From the NCBI GenBank assembly GCA_963932465.1, contig OZ010787.1, positions 18,555,936 through 18,619,935 on the forward strand: a stretch of 64,000 bases of DNA, read 5' to 3'. The notes below the pieces were generated by a model. That model did no database searches. It saw only the letters and a program-made list of their open reading frames with translations, and was not told the DNA's origin. The stretch comes from Maratus speciosus. Its lineage: Eukaryota; Arthropoda; Arachnida; Araneae; Salticidae. The position numbers and the translations under genes are program-made. Of the stretch, positions 11,926 to 22,155 are shown piece by piece; position 1 is the first letter of the stretch, and every line of letters starts with the position of its first letter.

Positions 11926-12449
11926 TTCAAATTATGCTTTGCACATCATAGACGACCCTAAACCATCCTTTTGATCTTTTTTGATCATAATTCGAAAACT
12001 ACTTGACAGAAAAATTTGAATTTGAGAATTCGCATAAAGCAGGACATAATAAATATAAGTCTTTCAAAAAAATTGTAGGTTGTAATTCATATTTTTTTTC
12101 GAATATTAATTTCATAATTCACATTATAAAATTTTTTAAATTACAAATTCACTGAATTTATGTTTGAGTTTTTTAGTATTGTAACCACACACAAAATGAT
12201 CTCATTAGGATTGTAATTTCAGAAGATTTTAATAAAAATATGAAAATGTAATTTAACATTAGAAGTTCTAAATTTTGAATGTTTATAATTCAAAAACTTA
12301 TCATACAAATGACTTGAAATTTCCTTTCTAGGCATAGTTTAAACCGAAGAATATATACTTAAATTATATTGTCAAAATTGGGTGTTTTCATTGAAAAAAA
12401 TAATGTTTGGTCTGGTTTTGATTTGTAGATGGCCCCTAAGCAAATTTTA
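11926..12449. other. AT-rich stretch without recognised features
   Basis: No frame, terminal repeat or RNA-like fold was recognised between the two large arrays. Confidence 0.5.
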
Positions 12450-12639
12450 TATATGTCGTAGGCTAATTGAGAAATCAGGCTCTTTGCAAAGAGCCGGGCT
12501 AATTGGAGAATCTTCTCTCGTTTTCCAACTAGCCTGATTTTTTTCACGCTTATTGTAAAGAGACTAGACACCGTTAGGCTTATTGAAAAATGACCACTTA
12601 TTTCCTAATCAGGGTGATATTTTTAGGCTTATAATCCCA

Positions 12640-14100
12640 TAACCCGACCGGAACCCGAAAAATAAATTACAACAGGCCGTACCCCGATCCGAGCAAGACA
12701 AAATAATTTTGGTCTACAAGCAACCCTACCCGAACCTAAAAATTCCATTTGAAAAAACCTGGAATCTGAACTTGACAAAAATATTCCAATGACCCAGAAC
12801 CGATCCGAGCAATACGAAATAACTTCTGAGAACATGCAACCCAACCAGAACCTAAAGATTCAATTTGAAAAAAACCCCGAAATCTGACGCGAACCAAATC
12901 TGAACCCAACAAAATTATTCCAAAGAACCATAACCGGATCCAAGCAACACATAATACTTTCCGTGGACATGTTACCCGACCTGAACCTAAAAATTCCATT
13001 TGAAAAAAACCGAAATCTGACCCGAACCAAATCCGAACCGGCCAAAAATATTCCATTGAATCATAACCCGATCCGAGCAAGACAAAATAATTTCCGTGGA
13101 CACGCACCCCAACCCGAACCTAAAATTTCATTTGAAGAAAACCGACATTTGAAACCGACAAAATAGTCCAAAAATTCATAATCCGATACGAGCAAGACAA
13201 AATAATTTCCGTGGACACGCAAACCGACCCGAACCTAAAAATTCCATTTGAAAAAAACCCGATCCAAATCTGAACCTGACAAAATTATTCCAAAGTACCA
13301 TAACCGGATCCTAGCAAGACAAATTAATTTCCGTGGACTCGCAACACGACCAGAACCAAAAAATTCCATTTGAAGTCAACCTGAAACCCGATTCGAACCA
13401 AATCTTAACCCGACAAACATATTCCAAAGAACCATAACCAGATCCGAGTAATTTAAAATAATTTCCGTCGACAGGGAACCCGATCCGAGCAAGATAAAAT
13501 AATGTCCGTGGACACGCACCCCAACCCGAACCTAAAATGTCATTTGAAAAAAACCGACATTTGAACCCGCCAAAAATTTCCAAAGATCGATAAGCCTATA
13601 CGAGCAAGACAAAATAATTTCCGTGGACACGCAAACCTACCCAAACCTAAAAATTCCATTTGAAAAAAACCCGAACCAAATCTGAACCCGACAAAAATAT
13701 TGCAAAGAACCATAACCCGATCCGAGTAATTTAAAATAATTTCCGTCGACAGGGAACCCGATCCGACCAAGATAAAATAATGTCCGTGGACACGCACCCC
13801 AACCCGAACCTAAAATGTCATTTGAAAAAAACCGACATTTGAACCCGCCAAAAATTTCCAAAGATCGATAAGCCTATACGAGCAAGACAAATTAATTTCC
13901 GTAGACACGCAACACGACCAGAGCCTAAAAATTCCATTTGAAGTCAACCTGAAACCCGACCCGAAACAAATTTTAACCCGACAAAGATATTCCAAAGAAC
14001 CATAACCCGATCCGAGCCAGACAAAATAATTTCTGTCAGCAGGCAACCCGATCCGAACCTGAAAGTTCTAGTTGAACTCAATCCGAAACTCGACCCGAAC
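12640..14100 (-). repeat. Left minisatellite arm of the foldback
   Basis: About eleven units, marked by 'ccgagcaagac' near 12692, 12808, 13072, 13190 and onward. A block of about 250 bp (from aatttccgtcgacagggaac through ccaaagatcgataagcctat) appears twice, near 13455-13605 and 13735-13885. This indicates a recent internal duplication. Several short open frames here are in-phase artefacts of the tandem repeat. Confidence 0.7.
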
Positions 14101-16690
14101 CTGGATTATGGTAGGTTTTCGGATTGATTTCAAATGGAACTTTTAGGTTCGAATCCGGTTGCATGTCGACGGAAATTATTTTGTCTTGCTTGTATCGGGT
14201 TACGGTTCTTAGAAAGATATTTGTCGTTTTCATATCGGGTTGGGATCGAGTTTCAAGTTGACTTCAAAAGAAATTTTCAGATTCTGGTCGTACTGCGTGT
14301 ACATGGAAATTAATTTGAATTGCTCGGATTGGGGTACGGCCTGATGTATTTTTATTTAAGGTTCTGGTCGGGTTTCGGGTTAACTTCAAGTGGAACTTTC
14401 AGGTTCGGATCCTGTTGCATGCCGGCGGAAATTATTTTGCCTTGCTCGGATCCGGTTATGGTTCTTTGGAATATTTTTATCGGATTCAGATTTGGTTCGG
14501 TTCAGATTTCGGGTTTTTTATAATGGGATATTTAGGTTCGGGTCGGGTTGCGTATCCAAGGAAATTATTTTGTCTTGCTCGGATCGGGTTTTGGTTTTTG
14601 GAGATATTTTTGTCTAATTCAGATTTGGTTCGGGTCAGATTTCGGTTTTTTTCTAATGACATTTTTAGGTTCGGGTCGTGTTGCGTGACCCCGGAAATTA
14701 TTTTTTCTTGCTCTGGTCTGGTTATGGTTTTTGGGGATATTTTTGTCGGATTCAGATTTGGTTCGGGTCAGATTTAAGGTTTTTTTTCAATTAGAATTTT
14801 TAGATTCGGGTCAGGTTGCGTGTCCACGGAAATTAATTTGTCTTGCTCGGATCGAGTTATGGTTCTTTAGAATATTTTTCTTGGTTATCATAGTTGGTTC
14901 GGGTCATATTTCGGGTTTTTTTCAAACAAAATTTTTAGGTTCGGATCGGGTTGCGTTTCAATGGAATCTTTGTCTTTCTCGAATCGGGTTATGGTTCTTT
15001 GGAATATTTTTGTCGTGTTCAGATTTTATTCGTGTCAGATTTCGAGTTGTTTCTATTGGGAATTTTTAGGTTCGGGTCGTGTTGCATGTCCACGGAAATT
15101 ATTTTGTCTTGCTCGGTTCGGGTTACGGTTTTTGGGGATATTTTTGTCGGATTCAGATTTCTTTCGGATCAGATTTCAGGGTTTTTTTTTTTCAAATGGA
15201 ATTTTTTGGCTCGGATCGGGTTGGAGGTCCACGAAAATTATTTTGTCTTGCTCGGATCGGGTTATGATTCTTTAAGAATATTTTTGTCGGTTATCATATT
15301 TGGATCGGGTCATATTTCGGGTTTTTTTCAAACAAAATTTTTAGGTTCGGATCGGGTTGCGTGTCCATGGAAATTATTTTGTCTTTCTCGGATCGGGTTA
15401 TGGTTCTTTGGAATATTTTTCTCGTGTTCAGATTTGATTCATGTCAGATTTCGAGTTGCTTCTGTAACGACCGAAAAACCCCGCAGTCTATTTTGTTTCG
15501 TAAGTTGCGAAACTGGTTTTGTCCAGCGGTTGTCCCTGAATCGCAGCTTAGAGTCAGATCTTGTCCACGGATCGCAGCCTAGAGTCAGATCTTGTCCATG
15601 GATCGCCGCCTGAGTTTCGGAGACTGATCAGCCGTGCTCTCGTATCGGAGAGAAACTTTTTCGATATGCGGAAAGAGAGCTGAAGATGTTAGGTGAGAGG
15701 TCAAGTGAAATGAAGGGAGCTAGTCGCTTGTGAGATGGAGTTGCAGTTTGAGAAAAGTTTGGCAGATAGTACCCGAGCTGATTTGTGTAATGGAAAAAAG
15801 ACGTTTTTTTTTTGTAGCCGGGGAAAGAGTGTGGACATGGTGGTTTTATTGATTGTGTTTTTAAAGTAATGTATTTTTAGAGAGAGCTGAAAAGTTGTGC
15901 CTTTTGTTTAAGAGTGACGATGTGTTTTTTGAATGGTTGAAGAGATTTTATTTTGAAGTATAAACTGTTAAATAAAGTTAATATTCAATGTTAAATCATC
16001 GTTTGTTTAGTGCTACCAGGGAACCAGATAACATCGTTACACTTCTATTGGAATTTTTAGGTTCCGGTCGTGTTGCATGTCCACGGAAATTATTTTGTCT
16101 TGCTCGGATCGGGTGATGGTTTTTGGGATATTTTTGTCGGATTAAGATTTGTTTCGGATCATAGTTCAGGGGGTTTTTTTCAAATGGAATTTTTTGGCTC
16201 GGATCGGGTTGGAGGTCCAAGAAAATTATTTTTTCTTGATCGGATCGGGTTATGATTCTTTAAGAATATTTTTGTCAGTTATCATATTTGGATCGGGTCA
16301 TATTTCGGGTTGTTTTCAAACAAAATTTTTATGTTCGGATCGGGTTGCGTGTTCACGGAAATTATTTTGTGTTGCTCGGATCGGGTTATGGTTCTTCGGA
16401 ATATTTTTGTCGGGTTCAGATTTGGTTCATGTCAGATTTCGGATTTTTTCTAATGGAATTTTTAGGTTCGGGTCGGGTTGCCTGTTCACAGAAATTATTT
16501 TGTCTTACTCGGATCGGGTTTTGGTGCTTTAGAGTATATTTGTGTGTTATCATATTTGGTTCGGTCAGATTTCGGGGTTTTTTTATAAAACTTTTTATAG
16601 AACGGTTCTGCTCAGGTTGCGTGTCGACGGAAACTATGTTGTCTTGCTCGAATCGGGGTGCGGTCTGTTGTAATTTTTTTTTGTGTTCTT
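14100..16690 (+). repeat. Right minisatellite arm of the foldback
   Basis: The same units in the opposite orientation (ggttcgggtcgggttgcgtg, attattttgtcttgctcgga, ggaatatttttgtcg), about sixteen of them. Because the units are in-frame-friendly, frames of up to 220 codons arise. Their repetitive FGFFQMEFLGSGRV-like translation recurs in every reading frame and on both strands, so I do not call them genes. Confidence 0.7.
15463..16041 (+). repeat. Solo LTR
   Basis: It begins TGTAACGACCG and ends CATCGTTACA, and is flanked by the 4-bp duplication cttc (15459-15462 and 16042-16045). Removing it and one cttc restores gagttgcttctattggaat, the form seen in a neighbouring unit near 15050. A polyadenylation signal (aataaa, about 15972) lies near the 3' part. 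A 31-bp direct repeat (ggatcgcagcctagagtcag...) lies near 15538-15600. A 4-bp duplication and TG...CA ends fit a Gypsy- or BEL-type LTR; the orientation shown follows the AATAAA. No internal retrotransposon region remains, so it probably arose by LTR-LTR recombination. Confidence 0.8.
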
Positions 16691-17149
16691 GTTCCGTTAT
16701 GGGTTAATAAGCCTAAAAATATCACGCTGATTGAGAAATAACTAGTCATTTTTCAATTAGCCTAACGCTAGGTTCTTAGCTATAAGCCTGAAAAATATCA
16801 GGCTAATTGGAAAAAGGGAGATGATTCTCCAATTAGCTCAGCTCTTTGCAAACAACCTAGACTCTTTGCAAAGAGCCTGATTTCTCAATTAGCCTACGAC
16901 ATATACAGTACGCAGCAAATTTTTAGACAATGATCTATTACGCTTCTGTGCTGAGAAGTATGCCACGACTTGTGAAACTCAGCTGTCATATATTACTTGT
17001 GACTTATCCTTTATTCACAAACAATAAATTTTAAATTATACACTTTACATAATATATAATCACAAAAAACAAAATTAAAATTTTGGCAAAAGTATAGTCA
17101 ATCTGTATATTTACAGAAAAATAACCGCAAATTAAAATCGAACAGCACA

Positions 17150-18162
17150 CAAATTGTCTGCAATTAGTGTGAAAAATGCATAAACGTCACTTCCCATCGA
17201 AGAAACTAAATTCTGCATCACTTGGGGGTCTATTTTGTACCAAACACTTTCAACAGCAGCTCGAAGTTCCTTAACAGAAGAGTATTGTCAAACATTTAAT
17301 TAAATCTTGCGCGATATGATGCCACAATGGTTATCGATTGGGTTTAGATCAGAGCTACTCTCCCGTAAAACGAGAACAATAATATTTTGAGAGTTAAATG
17401 AAGATTTTGTTTTGTATGCAACATGCGTGGGCACATTATCTTGCTCAAACACATACTTTGGATCAGCTAAAATTTCACCAAATGGCTGTAAATTGTTCTC
17501 CAATGTGTGTATGTAGTCCTGCGCTGTTTGGAGATCACTGAGGAACGCCAGAGATTCTTGAGTATTAAAGGAAAGTGAGGCTCAAATCATTAAAAATTCA
17601 CCTCCTTCTTGTCGACTAAAGAAAGTCCAAAGCTCTTTACGCAAGTAGTGCCAGCAGTAAGCCCACCCATCTGGACTATCCAAATTCCACTGTTTTTCAT
17701 CACTGAATATCACAGTATACCACTTGGGTCCATATTACGTATGTCTACGAACCCACTGCTTTCCCGTCAATTTGTAGTGAAATTTCATAGCTGTTTGTTG
17801 TATCCTTTCATGTAAACTAATTTAAATCTATCTTTAATTCATCTACGAATCGTATCAGTTCACATAGAAAGTCGTGATTCACTTTTAATGTGACTAGCAA
17901 TCATCATTTGTGTAGATGCCAGTTTATGGATCTTTCTATAATATCGTTTTCTGGCCACACGAGGCCTTCCAAGTATATGTTTTGCCTTAAAGGAGTCACC
18001 CTTAAACAATACTTGACAGACTTCTTTGAGTGATTCAAAGTATCTGAAATTTCTGCAACAGTCTTCCATTTCGATTTCAGGTCTCATACTTCTATTACTT
18101 CGTCTGACTGGATATTTATATCTCGCATCACCTTCACTAACTGATGCTATAGAGAGGTGCAC
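17150..18162 (-). pseudogene. Tc1/Tc3-like transposase, frameshifted
   Basis: Minus-strand pieces appear in family order. An N-terminal DNA-binding part with a GRPR motif starts at about 18162. A catalytic segment reading VIFSDEKQWNLD then PDGWAYCWH then FSRQEGG lies near 17600-17720. The FEQDNVPTH stretch follows near 17430-17460, then SSSDLNPID near 17330 and an SVKELRAAVESVW tail near 17260. The DE-QDN-DLNPI series matches the Tc1 DDE catalytic core. Stops and frame changes separate the pieces, so it cannot give a full protein. An intact member would have about 340 residues and would cut and paste the element at TA sites. Confidence 0.8.
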
Positions 18163-18808
18163 TTAAATATTTCATGCATGTGATGTCATAAGTTTGGAAT
18201 TTGCATTTTTCCGTGAAAAGTTGCCAAAAATCAAGAAAGTGTCTAAACTTTTGCAATACGCATATTTCACTTTTTTCAATTATATTAAATGAGGGGCTCA
18301 CAACCATAGTAGACCCAGTCCACTTTTTAAAAAAAATGAGGCAGCTCATGTAGAAGGTGCAGTAAACTATGTTTTATCTACTGCCATAGTGCGCCAAGTC
18401 TATAGTTCACATACTTTCTCATAGATTGCATCCGTGTCCAGAGTTGGTGAAGTAATACAAGAAACCTTCACAACCATACTGAATCAAGTCCATTCATCAG
18501 TGTACTACTCCACCACTACTTTTTTATCTGTGCCCCATTATTGTCTAAATCTTTCCTCATTGCTACCAAAAAAGTTGTATTTTAAATAAGTAGCGATTTC
18601 AAAACTTCTGATGAAAAATAAACGTTCGTGAATCAGATGTATAAACTGTGAAGGGAAAGTAAGATAGTTTTTGATGACCCCCCCCCCCTTCCTTCTCTCG
18701 GTAAAAAAACTGTAAAAATACCGACAGCGTTTTCTTAAAAAAAATCCTTACAAGGAAAAAACTCTAATTATATAGTTCGATCTTAGGCCTAAAAAGGAAT
18801 GTACGAAA

Positions 18809-20016
18809 ATGAATAAGACAACCGTCAAAGAGAAATTGTATTTCAAAGTCTTCAGCAAAAAATTTAATTTACACTTCAAGCCACTAAGCACAGATACATG
18901 TAAATTATGTGATGGCATGTCAATCAAATTCTTAACAAAAAATGATGCAAACACTTGTAAAAGTCTTGAAATCGAAGGAGAGTTCTACTTGCGGATAGTT
19001 AAACAGGCTAGAGAGAAAATGAAAACGTATAAAATTAAAGCCTTATATGAAATTTACTGTTGTACATTCGACTTGCAAAAAAAGTACTAACTTTTCTAAG
19101 CTTTCAACATGCATAGCTTATTCAGGTTTCGTACGGGTACCGTTATTTTCAAGACCAAATATCAGTATTTTTTTTATAGAAAAATAAATCTAGTTTAAAC
19201 GGACGAAATTTCGCCTTATTTAAAGACAGATTTTTCCATAAGAAAATACTGGTACCGAAGAATTTCTTAGTCTGGAAATTCAAGGACCCGTACGAACCCT
19301 GTTATTATAAACGCTATATATATGTTTATAACTTTGGGGTTCCTTCCTTTAATAATAGTGTGGGATACATGTACGTCTGGAATGAAATAGATGAAATAGA
19401 GGCAGGAAGAGGTTCTACGACCTTTCTAGCATTGTTGCAAGACACCAACAGAAGGTTGTAACTCGATTGAAGATACAACTATCAGAAAACAACAGATCTA
19501 TGTTCCTGGAGACTGGAAGTAAACTATTAGGAATGCAAAGAGGAAACATCCTAAATTTGATGTCATTGAAGATAAGAATTCCGAATTTCTTTCTACTACA
19601 GTTTTGGAACAAAGTATCACAAACAGAAAGGATACCGCAGGAACCTGTTTTAGTTGGGTGGGTATTGGATGGCTGCGAGTTGTGAGAGGTTCCCTTTTCA
19701 TGTTACTGTTAAAAGAAACCCTTAATGAGGATCAAACTCTTCGCAAAATAAATTTGGAAAATCGGACTCATCAGCGCAAGTTACTTTCTTTGTCAAATGT
19801 CAGCCAAGATGCGGTTGTACGTGGGCCGTAGAAAAATTACTTTGGCCAAAAAGAAAGATATAATGGATCTTCTGCAATACATTCCACGAATTCATCACAT
19901 TTACTCCAAGAATCTTCCATCAGACGTCAATACCAAGTTCCAAGCTACTTCCTCTAGGGTACATCATGTGACGTTGATGATGATGATAGTATTGTGCACC
20001 GTGAATGATTTACGAT
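18809..20016 (+). pseudogene. Decayed transposase-like protein of an uncharacterised arthropod family
   Basis: Fragments on the plus strand include LSTDTCKLCDGM, an LEIEGEFYLRIVKQARE helix and a TFDLQK end (18809-19090). Then come FNNSVGYMYVWNE and AGRGSTTFLALLQ (about 19340-19430), and finally KKKDIMDLLQYIPRIHHIY (near 19850-19900). From memory, this order (CxxC, LRKAxxAR, FDLQK, YxWxExxAGRGSxE, DLLxxIP) matches proteins common in arthropod and hydrozoan genomes that behave like transposase genes, but I cannot name the superfamily. Stops and a 179-bp insertion (19123-19301) break it. Confidence 0.55.
19123..19301. mobile_element. 179-bp MITE nested in the transposase remnant
   Basis: It starts CAGGTTTCGTACGGGTACC and ends GGACCCGTACGAACCCTG. 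The outer terminal bases form an inverted pair (CAGGxTTCGTACGGGT), with ttatt on both sides (19118-19122, 19302-19306). Similar CAGGGTTCGTACGG ends are widespread among animal MITEs. It is the innermost level of the nest. Confidence 0.7.
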
Positions 20017-20158
20017 AACTGGTAATATCTTTCACTCATTGAGTAAAAAATAGAATAAGTAAATATAATTCAAAATCAAGAGTTTTTGTAATCATAATAA
20101 ACAAGTCTTTATTTACACATGGAAAATTCACAACCATACTGGACCAAGTCCTTATTCA

Positions 20159-20181
20159 AAAAAAAAAAAAAAAAAAAAAAA
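20159..20181. repeat. Poly(A) run
   Basis: About 22 A residues inside the nested transposon. No retroposed gene was recognised upstream. Confidence 0.85.
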
Positions 20182-20529
20182 GTATAAATTTTCAATAGAA
20201 ATATTAATTTGTTATTTGTAAAAGTAGCGGGCTATAAAAATGGTACTTTAATATAAACGCATATAATTCTTATAAATCACTTGGCCTGAATTAATTATTT
20301 ATTAAGAACTTTAAAACGATATTATTCACAGTAAAGAAAAATGGACTTGGTCTACTATGGTTGTGAGCCCCTCAAATATTATCCTACATTAAAACTCTTA
20401 TTTCCAACCTAAAATGTTTAAAATATATTAAAAAATAAGTATAGCCCTTTGTATAACCCAAAACTTCGTATTTTTAATTTAAAGGTTAAATTTCACCAGT
20501 GTCTAAACTTTCGCTGAGTACTATACAAT

Positions 20530-20637
20530 ACATCATTCAAAAGTAGACTTCATTTCAATGGTTTGGTACCAGTAACTTTCTTCTATTATAATTAGTTGCA
20601 GAGTTAGTAGAGGGTGTTTACTTTTTTTCCACGACTG
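20530..20637 (-). repeat. Tc1-like end fragment outside the Tc1 element
   Basis: The sequence ends tccacgactgta, that is, TACAGTCGTGGA on the minus strand, a common Tc1 terminus. It is followed inward by taactctgcaac...gaaagttact, matching 4098-4178. It lies directly outside the TA of the 16906-20523 element, so it belongs to a different copy. Confidence 0.5.
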
Positions 20638-20639
20638 TA

Positions 20640-21490
20640 CATTTTTATACATCTATATGTACATTTTTACCTCTCAATAGCGGAAAGTTCCGAATACCGG
20701 ACAAATTCTGCGTTCCCGAGCTGTCCGTTATTCAGAAGCTTTATGTTTTGCTGCATATGTTTTTATATTTAAAAAATCCTAGATTATGTTTGGATCCATT
20801 CAATATATTTCATTAAAAAAATTCTTTCAATCGGAGAATTGTTTTGGGGAAGATATTGTTATGTTGTATGTATTTTGTTATCTGAACTTAGTATATAAAT
20901 GATGTATATTAAATTCTTAAAGTTAAATGATAAGTTACGTCCTTGGATCTTTAATAAATAAATACATTGATTTATTAATATACAAATATTTTAGCCTTAC
21001 AATTTATTAATACTTGGCTCTGTAAATGTCTAAAACTTCTATTAAATTTCAATCTAGATTCCATTTTTTATTTAAATCATAAACTAAATATGTCCATTGC
21101 GTTGTGTTCCTAACGGTGCTCATATGAATTCTTATAATATTTAGAGTTTTTATCTTAAAATACTTGAAAAGGCTAGTCGGAAGTTAATTAGTCAGGCGAC
21201 CATTTATTATTTTAAGAATAATAACAATAACTTCAAATTAAACTACTAAATCATATATTATTTGGGAATATTTTATTTAAGTGATTAACATCATGGTTAA
21301 GAGGTTTAGTAAAAGGTAACTTTTTACAAATCAACAATGAAATAACTAACATAATGAAACTATAATAAAGCCATACTATATGAAATGCGAACTCGAGTGG
21401 TTCTTTTAAATTATTTTATATTTTAAAACTTAAAACTGCTATTTGATTTAGAAATACTTAAATATAAAGTCAGGCACTTACCAGGAGTTG
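20640..21490. other. AT-rich stretch, one pogo-like patch
   Basis: Apart from a patch near 20680-20740 (gaataccggacaaattctgc ... ctgtccgttattcagaag) that resembles inner Tigger-type ends, nothing recognisable is present. No frame longer than background. Confidence 0.45.
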
Positions 21491-21512
21491 AGCAACTGGT
21501 TTCCACATATTA
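21491..21512 (-). other. Possible splice donor after a short ATG frame
   Basis: On the minus strand the sequence reads atgtggaaaccagttgctc, then aactcctg, then gtaagtg. GTAAGTG after CTG is a very good 5' splice site, and an in-frame ATG lies nine codons before it. Upstream on this strand (21.5-22.5 kb) the DNA is richer in GC and holds a long GA run, as a promoter or 5' leader might. No downstream exon was found, so this may be chance. Confidence 0.2.
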
Positions 21513-21721
21513 AAATACACTAAAATATCCGTAGTTAAAGGTCCCATAATTGTTCAAGCAAAATGTTCCTTTACACATTAATTTCATTTCTAAAACCACC
21601 GCTAGTATCACCGCACAAGATCCGCTCCTAGTAACAGTCTATAACAGTTTCTAATCAATCTTCAGCAGTCCCCCAAAAACAGCATCTGTCCTCCAATGCA
21701 TCTTTCTTCTCCCAGAACCGC

Positions 21722-21992
21722 CCGCTATACGCACAGTACATCCGGATTCTGTCAAAGGCAATCTCCCCGTTTAGGCATATAAGTACATATTTGCATATAA
21801 TCGATGGAAATTCTTCTTTTCTTAATTAGTTATTCATAGATTGCAGGAGATGCTTCTTTTCGTAATTAGCTGTTCATAATTCGTGCTTCTCTTCGTAATT
21901 CTCACTCGCTACACGCGCAGTACATCCGGACTCTGTCAAAGGCAATCTGCCCGTTTAGGCATATAGGTCCATATTTTCATATAATCGAAGGA
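21722..21992. repeat. Two tandem copies of a roughly 184-bp repeat
   Basis: The phrases cagtacatccgga, tctgtcaaaggcaatct, cccgtttaggcatata and catataatcga occur at 21734-21805 and again at 21918-21990. The period is about 184 bp. The copies differ at scattered positions, and the second is cut short. Confidence 0.75.
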
Positions 21993-22110
21993 GATTAAGA
22001 TTCTTCATCTCTTAGCTCTATCACTGCATTCTTTTAAGCCTCCCGTTGTTCATAAGTTACTACGTTTCCTTAGAGGGGCATGTACTTCAAAGAGTCATCG
22101 TGAAAAAACC

Positions 22111-22112
<2 letters not shown>

Positions 22113-22151
<39 letters not shown>
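22113..22151. repeat. (GA)n microsatellite
   Basis: About 19 GA units. In arthropods GA runs can bind GAGA-type factors in promoters, and this one sits in the least AT-rich part of the region. Whether it is regulatory here is not shown. Confidence 0.9.

Positions 22152-22155
<4 letters not shown>

Larger units (their letters stand above)
12452..16903. mobile_element. Foldback element of inverted minisatellite units
   Basis: Both ends carry TATGTCGTAGGCTAATTGAG followed by aaatcaggctctttgcaaag, in inverted orientation (left from 12452, right to 16903), with TA on each outer side. Subterminal zones also match, with ggctaattggagaat, taggcttattgaaaaatgac and aatatcaggctaattg on the two sides. 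The interior is two opposed arrays of about 115-140-bp units. Unit phrases are aattccatttgaaaaaaacc, cgaaccaaatctgaaccc, ccataacccgatccgagcaa and aataatttccgtggacacgc. The orientation switches near 14100. No transposase is present. A solo LTR (15463-16041) interrupts the right arm. Confidence 0.75.
18291..20373 (+). mobile_element. DNA transposon of uncertain family, nested in the Tc1 element
   Basis: The ends GAGGGGCTCACAACCATAGT and ACTATGGTTGTGAGCCCCTC are perfect inverted repeats, flanked by the 4-bp duplication aaat (18287-18290, 20374-20377). Related words recur inside: cacaaccatactgaatcaag near 18471 and cacaaccatactggaccaag near 20131. They look like repeated subterminal binding sites. 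The interior carries a decayed protein-coding region on the plus strand (18809-19090 and onward). The element sits between the inner and outer repeats of the Tc1 right end, so it inserted after the Tc1 element did. Confidence 0.75.
16906..20523 (-). mobile_element. Tc1-type transposon with double repeats at each end
   Basis: The left end CAGTACGCAGCAAATTTTTA pairs with the right end (reverse complement TAGTACTCAGCGAAAGTTTA), and both have TA outside (16904-16905, 20524-20525). A second, internal copy of the terminal word lies at each end: ggcaaaagtatagtcaat at 17085-17102 and gtgtctaaacttttgc at 18239-18254. Spacing from outer to inner is about 172 bp on both sides once the inserted element at 18291-20373 is removed. 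This is the IR/DR layout known from Sleeping Beauty-like and Minos-like elements. Without the insertion the element is about 1.53 kb. It encodes a broken transposase on the minus strand. Confidence 0.8.

Noticed and set aside
12736..13107. 123-codon minus-strand frame and its neighbours
   Set aside because: The same minisatellite translated; low-complexity FGFFQMEFLGSGRV-type repeats with no domain.
14951..15613. 220-codon plus-strand frame
   Set aside because: It is a read-through of the GGTTCGGGTCGGGTT minisatellite. Similar peptides appear in other frames and on the opposite strand, and it runs into the solo LTR.
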